From CAZWRK01 sp964635875 (lineage in GTDB: Bacteria > Pseudomonadota > Gammaproteobacteria > Burkholderiales > Aquaspirillaceae): DNA of 40,958 nt. The stretch covers positions 1 to 40,958 of the forward strand of contig CAZWRK010000024.1 of the NCBI GenBank assembly GCA_964635875.1. The letters are read 5' to 3'. Position numbers and translations under genes: made by a program. Of the stretch, positions 34,569-40,958 are shown piece by piece. The notes beneath the pieces were generated by a model. The model searched no databases. It saw only the letters and a program-made list of their open reading frames with translations, and had not been told where the DNA came from. Each line of letters starts with the position of its first letter. The stretch's first letter is position 1.

Positions 34569-37500
34569 ATGCGTGACACATTCCCTAGCGAGCATGCGCT
34601 TCTTTTGCAGGCCCCAGAGCAAACCCATCAGCCTGATGGGTTTGCTGTTCTCCGTCTGATTCTTGTCGATTCTCTCAGTCCGGGACGAATTGTCGAGCTG
34701 CCAGTGGATGGCGGCGCAGTACTCACTGGGCGTAATGGGCGTGGCAAAACCTCGCTTTTACAGCTGTTGTTGCTCTTCTATGGCGAGAGTCCAAACCGAA
34801 TTGTGACGGCTGAAGCGGGCCGCCAAAACTTCATTGGCTACTATCTGCCTCGCATCACGTCTTATATCGCTTTTGAATATCAACGGCTTGGAGGCCACAA
34901 GCGGATGGTCGTTGCGTATGCCGACCGTAATGGAGACCGCGTTTTATACCGCTTTGTCCGCCACAGTTTTGATATCACTCAGTTTGTTTTGGCAGATGGA
35001 AACTTCGTTCACGCTCAAAATTTCGTCAAGCATCTGCGACTTCATGGATTTGAGTGCGCGGAAAGACAGATCGAATCTCAGGTGGATTACCGTAGCGTGA
35101 TCCAAGGGGTCCCGAATCATACGACCGACAAACAGCATCAGCGCTACTTGCGCGAATTGGCACAAGAATATTCCTTCACGACCACTAAACAGCCGCTACG
35201 GCAAATTGAAAAAATTGTCAGCGGCATGTTCCGCCGCAAAACCAACTTTGATGACCTACAAAGCATGGTGATCGATTGCGTGTCGGACGAAGTGGCGGCG
35301 CATTCAATTTCAGGAGATCGGCGCAAGATCGAGGATTGGCCGAAGGGGTACAAAGCCTATACCTCTGTGATGGCACTCGCCCCAAAAATGGAAACAGCTC
35401 AAAATGCTGAAAACCAATTGCAAGCTGTCGAGCTAGCTATCGGAGAAGTACGGGCTAAGTATCTCAGTTTAGTCGCCTATCTTGATCAAGAAACCCATAG
35501 ACAAAGACAAGAGCAACGCCGGCAGGAAGCGTTGTTGGAAGACAAAAAGAGTCAATACCAGCAGCAGCAAAGCAAGCTTACGGGGCAGCGTCTAACCGCA
35601 GAGCATCAGGCTGCATTTGCCGAGCAAAAAGCACAAGAACTCCAAGATCACTACAACGCGTATGAACAGGCGGGAATTCGAGAACTGGATAAACGCGTAC
35701 GTAATGGGCAAAACCTACGCAACGAACTACTCAATCTTGAAGAACGCCGTAAAGCCCTTCTTGGCGCTCAATCAGAAATCTCTGCTTACTATGAGCGCTC
35801 GAAGCTGACTAAAAAAGAGAGCTTCAATATGTTCCGCGATACGGCTCAACAAAACCTTCGCCAAGTGGCAGAGGTGTGTGAGCGCGAACTACACGAATTG
35901 GAAAACTCTTTTGAAACCGCTGAACAGCTAGCGGTTCAAACCATGCAAAGCAAACGAGAAGTTCTAGAGCAAGCGGTTCAGGACACAAGTACAGAACATG
36001 GTCGATGCTTACACGCGATTGAGCATCCTGCTATTGACCCAAAAAGTATCGAACTGCTTGAGCGCAAGCAGAAAATGCTAGAAACCGTGCGTCGTACCAA
36101 GGATGCCGTTGACGGTCAGCGTCGGGTGCTTGATGCAACTTATCGCAAAGCGATGCAAGCCTTCCTTGATCAGGAACGACAGGTCTCTGCTGCTATGCGG
36201 CTTGTTGATGCAGCAGAAAAAGAACTCGCCGATAAACGTCGCCAACTGACACCTCAAGAGGGCACGCTGCTGTATTTCTTGAGAACCGAGCACCCTCAAT
36301 GGTCTTACGATATCGCTAAGGTGATTCGTGACGATCTGTTGGAGCGAACCGACCTTGCGCCAGCACTTGTTGAATCGAGCGTCGGCCTTTATGGGTTATC
36401 GCTCGCCTTGGAACGACTTGAATCACATCCTGCCGCTGATGTAGATGCCGCAGCACAAGAGGTTATGCTGGCCGAATCTAGGCTCAAAGACGCACGTGCA
36501 GAAGTGGAGTCTGCTCGTAACGTGCTCGCGCAACACGGTGCAGCACGTGAATCTGCGGAACACAACTGCCAGACCCATGAGCAGCAGGCGCAAAAAGTCG
36601 AGGCTCAAGTTCGAGCCGCAGTCGCCGAGGTCGAGGAGGCCAAGAGGCAAATCGAAGCCAATAGACGAGAAGCCGTGGCATTGGCTAAACAGCACTTTGA
36701 GCTTGCCCAACAAGCATTGCAAGAGGCTAAAAAAAGCATTTCTCGCTTTGATGAAGAAGCGCGTGCGGAAACCGCACAGCGCCGTTCCGTATATGCTCAA
36801 AAACGCCGTGATCGACAGCAAAAAAGGGATACCGAAACCAGCCTGATTGATGCCAGCGTAACCGAGCGCAAGGTCGCGTTGGATGCGATATTGAGCCAAT
36901 ACGATGCCGAGCGTGACGACGTACTACGTCAAAAAGGGGTGGATACCGTCAAGTTGCAAGGCATTGATAATGAGATGTCCCGCATCAATACCGAAATATC
37001 TGCCATCAAAACCTTTATCAAACGTGTTCAAGAATGGAACTACTGGAAAGACAACCAGTGGCCCGCACATGACGGATACTTGGCTGAGGGAGTCAAGGCT
37101 CGGAAGGCCGAGCAGCAATATGCTACGGAGATCGCCGAACTCGATGCCAACTGGCACCAATGCCAGCAGCGGTCACAGGCATTGATTAAACAAATAGGCG
37201 GCGATTTGGCCCGTTTAGACGAGCAACGCGAATTAGCCAAAAAGCGAATCGATGGTATGCACGACTACCCCGAAGTCGCCGTGCCAGAGTACGACCCTTC
37301 GTGGACACTAGATGCGCTCGCTGGGTTAGCAAATCAACACATACAACATGCAAGTCGGCTCAACAGCGAAATGCGAAAAAGTATTGCAGAAGTGGCATTT
37401 GGTTTCAGGATGCATCAAGGAACGCCGCCAGAGCAGTACCTACAATTAACGTTAGGGCCCCTATCTCCCACGCCTAGCAGAGATTGGATTGCACCGTTTA

Positions 37501-38291
37501 AGCTGTGGTTTGCCAAAGAGCATCAGGAATATCAACGCATCCTTTTGATGGAAGCGGTCAATATCGCAGGTGAAGTCAAGGCGTTCCACCGGACGATGGA
37601 TGAATTCCATCGGCGTGTGCAGCAGTTCAACAGAGAACTCCAAGAGCACCTAGATACGAGCCTCGCCTTCGAAAGCATTTCCAAGGTGAGCGTCGAAGTT
37701 GTCTCGACTATCACAGAATTGAAGTACTGGCCTGCCATCTGTGAAATGGCGGAAGCCCACCGTGCTTGGCTTGGAGGGGCATCGAACGATCTTCCTCCCC
37801 CAGAGTTTGCTCAAAATATTGAGCGGCTACTTGAACACTGGGAGGTCAAAACAGGCATCAGAGCGGATCTAAAGAGTCTGATCCGTATCCAGGGCGAAGT
37901 CACCGAAAACGGCCATCGTCGAGTCTTCAAGCGCGCTTCTGATCTTGAAGCAGTTTCTTCCAATGGTCTCTCTTATCTCGTGCTGGCGACCATCTTTGTA
38001 GCATTCATCAATCGGATTCGCCGCGATGCCAATGTCAATATCACATGGGCGCTGGATGAACTGAAAGACCTTGATGCCGGTAACGTGGTGAGCTTGGTGG
38101 AACTTCTAGAGCGCAACAACATCACCTTAGTTTCTGCGTTTCCTGATCCCGATCCGGACACCCTCGCACTATTCAAGCACCGCTTCACCGTTGAACCTGA
38201 CCGGCGTCTTGCCTCTGTTCGGGTTGCTTTAGTAGATGAAAATGAAGCCTCATTCAACGAGAACGAGGAATTGGAGGTCTCCCATGTTTGA
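34569..38291 (+). CDS. jetC: SMC/MukB-like ATPase of a Wadjet (MksB/JetC) system
   Basis: The 1240-residue motor of an anti-plasmid condensin. Walker A GRNGRGKT lies at residues 54-61 after a short N-terminal segment. Two long coiled-coil arms run from about residue 280 to 1000, interrupted near 560-620 by a hinge-like segment (LLYFLRTEHPQW, then LYGLSLALERLE). The C-terminal half-head has the ABC signature-like SSNGLSYL (about 1130-1137) and Walker B ITWALDEL (Asp-Glu at about 1163-1164). JetC-type proteins form the loop-extruding complex with JetA and JetB. Start ATG 34569 with GGGG at 34558-34561. It overlaps jetB by 8 bases. It is unlike ScpAB-partner Smc and shorter than MukB (about 1486). 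Confidence 0.88.
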   Translation: MRDTFPSEHALLLQAPEQTHQPDGFAVLRLILVDSLSPGRIVELPVDGGAVLTGRNGRGKTSLLQLLLLFYGESPNRIVTAEAGRQNFIGYYLPRITSYIAFEYQRLGGHKRMVVAYADRNGDRVLYRFVRHSFDITQFVLADGNFVHAQNFVKHLRLHGFECAERQIESQVDYRSVIQGVPNHTTDKQHQRYLRELAQEYSFTTTKQPLRQIEKIVSGMFRRKTNFDDLQSMVIDCVSDEVAAHSISGDRRKIEDWPKGYKAYTSVMALAPKMETAQNAENQLQAVELAIGEVRAKYLSLVAYLDQETHRQRQEQRRQEALLEDKKSQYQQQQSKLTGQRLTAEHQAAFAEQKAQELQDHYNAYEQAGIRELDKRVRNGQNLRNELLNLEERRKALLGAQSEISAYYERSKLTKKESFNMFRDTAQQNLRQVAEVCERELHELENSFETAEQLAVQTMQSKREVLEQAVQDTSTEHGRCLHAIEHPAIDPKSIELLERKQKMLETVRRTKDAVDGQRRVLDATYRKAMQAFLDQERQVSAAMRLVDAAEKELADKRRQLTPQEGTLLYFLRTEHPQWSYDIAKVIRDDLLERTDLAPALVESSVGLYGLSLALERLESHPAADVDAAAQEVMLAESRLKDARAEVESARNVLAQHGAARESAEHNCQTHEQQAQKVEAQVRAAVAEVEEAKRQIEANRREAVALAKQHFELAQQALQEAKKSISRFDEEARAETAQRRSVYAQKRRDRQQKRDTETSLIDASVTERKVALDAILSQYDAERDDVLRQKGVDTVKLQGIDNEMSRINTEISAIKTFIKRVQEWNYWKDNQWPAHDGYLAEGVKARKAEQQYATEIAELDANWHQCQQRSQALIKQIGGDLARLDEQRELAKKRIDGMHDYPEVAVPEYDPSWTLDALAGLANQHIQHASRLNSEMRKSIAEVAFGFRMHQGTPPEQYLQLTLGPLSPTPSRDWIAPFKLWFAKEHQEYQRILLMEAVNIAGEVKAFHRTMDEFHRRVQQFNRELQEHLDTSLAFESISKVSVEVVSTITELKYWPAICEMAEAHRAWLGGASNDLPPPEFAQNIERLLEHWEVKTGIRADLKSLIRIQGEVTENGHRRVFKRASDLEAVSSNGLSYLVLATIFVAFINRIRRDANVNITWALDELKDLDAGNVVSLVELLERNNITLVSAFPDPDPDTLALFKHRFTVEPDRRLASVRVALVDENEASFNENEELEVSHV

Positions 38292-38904
38292 GCAAGTCGT
38301 TCAGTCTCTTCTGGCCGGTGAGTTTGTGTGCCCTGTCTCGAACCATGAAGGGTTTATCTTTTTGAGTGATGCCCGCAATCAGCATGCCATTAATGAATAT
38401 CTCGGCAAAATTGGACTTCACTTAGCAGAAACGCGTCACAAGGGTGCCTACTTCGCTGCGCACAATATTGCAGGAGGGCCGGATCGTAAGGCTGCCAAGG
38501 ACGTATTTACAGAAATTAAGCACAACCTACGTCCCGTAGTCAGTTTTCTAGATATGGTGATGCGGGCCATGCAGAGCGACGACTTTTTGTCTGTTGGGAC
38601 GCCTATCGAGGTCAATAAGCTGATGGGTGCGATTGACGCCAATCCCAGCTTCCGTAACGACCTTCAAACGCTAGCCATTCAGCTTAAAGTACCCGCAGAC
38701 GGAACAGATCGTACTCGCTTGGACAAAATCCTTAGAAATTTCAGGGATAAAGGCTATTTACTGCTTTCAAACCCGGAGCGAGAGGTTTACCAAATCACGG
38801 GCAAAATCGAATTCATCCAAGAGGCTATCGAGTTTCTGATGGAGCATGATTCGATCCAAGATGAGGAAGAAGAGGCCTCTTCTGGGCAAGGGGCGTTGAT
38901 ATGA
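38284..38904 (+). CDS. jetB: MukE-like subunit of a Wadjet (MksE/JetB) system
   Basis: A 206-residue kite-type winged-helix subunit. The sequence MFEQVVQSLLAGEFVCP and the later RLDKILRNFRDKGYLLLSN suggest tandem winged helices like MksE/JetB. The start is the ATG at 38284 with GGAGGT at 38273-38278; the ORF can be read back to 38236 but that start is inside jetC without a site. It overlaps jetC by 8 bases and jetA by 4 (ATGA). The C-terminus is acidic (EEEEASS). It probably binds the kleisin JetA. Confidence 0.8.
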   Translation: MFEQVVQSLLAGEFVCPVSNHEGFIFLSDARNQHAINEYLGKIGLHLAETRHKGAYFAAHNIAGGPDRKAAKDVFTEIKHNLRPVVSFLDMVMRAMQSDDFLSVGTPIEVNKLMGAIDANPSFRNDLQTLAIQLKVPADGTDRTRLDKILRNFRDKGYLLLSNPEREVYQITGKIEFIQEAIEFLMEHDSIQDEEEEASSGQGALI

Positions 38905-40142
38905 GCCAAAGTGCTGACAGTATCATTGCCTATCTAGAACTGCTGCATGCTAATCGGCACTTGATCGCGAATACCTATTGCAACGGCGGCGTGAGCATGA
39001 ATGAAGACAACCAGCGCCGCATTCGCCAGCTTCAGCAACACAGGGTACTCATTCCATATTTTCAAGACGATTTCCGCCTTAGTCCCAGCTTAGGTCAGCA
39101 TCTCGATGAAGTTTTCCAGCGTCAGCGTAGCTATGCGGTCGGCGCCAACTTTGGAGAGCTGATCAACCGCCTTTCACAGTTGATTGTCGAATATGTCAAC
39201 GCCAGTCATGAGAGCCGCGTGGAAGATCAAGAGATGTACGCGGCGGACTTTGATGTCAGTGTGTTCGAACTGGCATCTCTCGTGAGCAATCAACTGCTTA
39301 ATCTTCGCGTTATCACCGAAAATCGGTTTGCAAATGTTCGGACCTTTGCCGAAAAGCAACGGCAAAACACGTTCTATCTTGACCGTGCAGAGAAAATTGG
39401 TGAGGCCATCTCCCTGTTGGGAGAAGAGACCCTGCTTGGCACATTAGAGGGCTCTACGCTGCTGGAACCCTTGTTCGTGGTCTATCAGCACCAAATATCA
39501 GCCCGACTGCAAGAATGGCGGGCAACACACTTGGATATCACCGCTGTGCTGAATGCTTTTCTCTATCGCTTGCGTCAGGTTGAACCAGAAATTCGGCGCT
39601 TACGCGCCTTTGCCCACCACCTTCGAAAAAATCCTGATTATCAACCACCTGAGGTCGATAGCATTCAGGCTCTGCCGAGCTGGTCTTCTCGCTTTGCGGG
39701 TTTGCGCCTGAAGGTGCATCCCGATCTGTCGTCTTCTCAAACAAGAGACGCATTGGCCGATGTGGCGAAAGCGATTCCAGCGACGAGGGTAACTATCGTA
39801 AAAGAACGTGTGGCCGGCCATCTGATAGGCAATGGTTCGGAAGATCAGGTCAGCGTACTACAGCCAAAACCCGTGCAGCTTGCCTTTCACCGCTATCTTG
39901 AAGCTGCCAGCACAGCGATATCTCCAGTATCGGCACTACGCTGGAAACGGCAACAACAGGCGTTTGATGAGCTGGAAGATGAAGCATGGCTGCTGTACAC
40001 CATTCATGCGATACAGATGCTAGGGAAAGGTCCTAAGGGGCGAATACGGCATTTTCAAGTGAATCGTATAGAAGCATCAGTTGGGCATCCACGCTCTGGA
40101 AACATCGTTGTAACGGACATAGAACTATGGAAAAAAACCTGA
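38901..40142 (+). CDS. jetA: MukF/kleisin-like subunit of a Wadjet (MksF/JetA) system
   Basis: A 413-residue protein in the kleisin position. It is mostly helical: an N-terminal winged-helix-like region (about 1-80) and a middle helical bundle (FGELINRLSQLIVEYVNASH, LNAFLYRLRQVEPEIRRLRAFAHHL). The last ~60 residues (LRWKRQQQAFDELEDEAWLLYTIHAIQML) suit a second winged helix at the SMC head. Identification rests mainly on its position between the MukE-like and Toprim genes and on its overall fold type, so it is less sure than jetC. It overlaps both neighbours (4 bases with jetB, 16 with jetD). Confidence 0.72.
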   Translation: MSQSADSIIAYLELLHANRHLIANTYCNGGVSMNEDNQRRIRQLQQHRVLIPYFQDDFRLSPSLGQHLDEVFQRQRSYAVGANFGELINRLSQLIVEYVNASHESRVEDQEMYAADFDVSVFELASLVSNQLLNLRVITENRFANVRTFAEKQRQNTFYLDRAEKIGEAISLLGEETLLGTLEGSTLLEPLFVVYQHQISARLQEWRATHLDITAVLNAFLYRLRQVEPEIRRLRAFAHHLRKNPDYQPPEVDSIQALPSWSSRFAGLRLKVHPDLSSSQTRDALADVAKAIPATRVTIVKERVAGHLIGNGSEDQVSVLQPKPVQLAFHRYLEAASTAISPVSALRWKRQQQAFDELEDEAWLLYTIHAIQMLGKGPKGRIRHFQVNRIEASVGHPRSGNIVVTDIELWKKT

Positions 40143-40958
40143 TCACTAGCTTGCTGAGGGTTTATCACAGTGATAAGACACGACATGCCAATAACAGAGT
40201 TCTGGCCCGGTTCGTCGAGGAGTACAACATTGGCGAACGAGTGGGTGCTTCTTTCACCTTCTCTGAGTCAGATAAAGAAGACATCCGCCAGCTACTATTG
40301 GCAAGCGAGGGAATTGATACTGCAATCACATCCCCTGAGCAGTGGTTTGGACTTACCCGAGCCGAGAGTCTTGCGTACGGGGGAAACGAAAAACTCACGG
40401 ATTCGTCGGTCAGGTCAGATCGAGTGGCTATCAAGACGCTGCCAGGCAAACCTTTGATGCTGAATGGTCAAAGCATCACCCTGCCAAATGGTGTGAACCT
40501 TGATCTTGATTGGCATTGGCTGGTCTCTAACCATAAAACAGTTTTACTGGTGGAGAACTGGGAAGCTTTTAATGGCATACACCAAGTTACCTTTAACTTG
40601 TCTCGTGCTGGAGAAAATCCCTTAGTTGTTTTCCGAGGTAGTCCTGTGTATCGACAAGATTACGTTATATCTTTATTGCGTAAATTAGCCGTACCCGTCT
40701 ATGCATTTGTCGATTTTGATCCAGCAGGACTCGTTATCGCACAAAGCCTGCCATTTTTTTCAGGTCTTATTGCACCACCATTCGAAGTGCTGGAATTAGC
40801 CCTCGCAAAGGCAAAAAATCAAAACCGCTACCTTGGTCAACTGCCGGAAGCAAAGGGCGCGCTGGATAGGACGCCAAATCAGGAAATCGCTCAACATTGG
40901 CGACAACTCCAAGCTCACGGCAAAGCTTTGCCACAGGAATATTTTTTGATGGAAAACT
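40127..40958 (+). CDS. jetD: Toprim-type nuclease of a Wadjet (MksG/JetD) system, 3' end cut by window
   Basis: Begins at the ATG 40127, inside the end of jetA (16-base overlap), and runs open to the window edge, 277 residues visible. The catalytic acidic residues of a Toprim fold are visible: Glu143 in LLVENWEAF, and Asp196 and Asp198 in FVDFDPAG. The N-terminal ~110 residues carry a helical segment (LLRVYHSDKTRHANNRV). Wadjet JetD proteins cut plasmid DNA that has been extruded by the JetABC motor, so the metal-binding residues suggest an active nuclease. The C-terminus is not in the window, so full length cannot be judged. Confidence 0.8.
   Translation, partial: MEKNLITSLLRVYHSDKTRHANNRVLARFVEEYNIGERVGASFTFSESDKEDIRQLLLASEGIDTAITSPEQWFGLTRAESLAYGGNEKLTDSSVRSDRVAIKTLPGKPLMLNGQSITLPNGVNLDLDWHWLVSNHKTVLLVENWEAFNGIHQVTFNLSRAGENPLVVFRGSPVYRQDYVISLLRKLAVPVYAFVDFDPAGLVIAQSLPFFSGLIAPPFEVLELALAKAKNQNRYLGQLPEAKGALDRTPNQEIAQHWRQLQAHGKALPQEYFLMEN

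Noticed and set aside
40170..40457. A separate small gene within the jetD region
   Set aside because: It is a shadow frame of jetD, which begins at 40127 in another frame with the Toprim motifs.
1..40958. tRNA, rRNA, CRISPR, riboswitch or insertion sequence
   Set aside because: None was recognised by eye on either strand; a covariance-model scan would be needed to exclude small RNA genes.

Overview
The window looks like a chromosomal segment of a betaproteobacterium, probably of the Neisseriales (Chromobacteriaceae/Chitinibacteraceae type); the genus cannot be fixed from sequence alone. The support is the mix of gene families: argF-argG, a DUF2788-type membrane protein, YajQ, E. coli-type MotA/MotB, ScpA/ScpB, and a rluB/yciO/yciV-type neighbourhood. 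No rRNA, tRNA, CRISPR array or insertion sequence was recognised, and no gene-free stretch exceeds about 210 bases.

Left part (1-16.4 kb, AT-rich, mostly + strand). It holds the 3' part of argF and all of argG (last steps of arginine synthesis), a small secreted lytic transglycosylase, a DUF2788 membrane protein and YajQ. The stator genes motA and motB follow, then a membrane-anchored methyltransferase, an HDOD-domain protein and a TrmH/SpoU RNA methyltransferase in a tightly overlapped run. A two-gene minus-strand unit (tyrosine recombinase plus KfrA-like coiled-coil DNA-binding protein) is set into this run. Upstream of the kfrA-like gene lies a perfect 28-bp hairpin. After it come trkA-trkH (potassium uptake), the large lytic transglycosylase slt and cca (tRNA CCA addition).

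Middle part (16.4-33.6 kb, higher GC, mostly - strand). A double hairpin separates cca from convergent purL. Divergent from purL are glnB, argS and ygfZ on the + strand. From about 32.1 kb back to 23.9 kb runs a long minus-strand series: asparaginase, an S4/Cys-cluster protein, a PHP phosphoesterase (YciV/TrpH type), YciO, an M50 protease, trpS (with a predicted iron-sulfur Cys motif), scpA, scpB, rluB and greB. This series mixes RNA modification, translation and chromosome segregation. A MocR-type regulator is divergent from a LysE-family exporter, with a perfect 11-bp inverted repeat between them.

Right end (34.5-40.96 kb, + strand). A four-gene overlapping operon with its own promoter encodes an SMC/MukB-like ATPase, a MukE-like subunit, a MukF/kleisin-like subunit and a Toprim-type nuclease cut by the window edge. 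This is a Wadjet/MksBEFG-type anti-plasmid system in SMC-first order. It and the recombinase/KfrA/hairpin unit are the two most interesting regions.
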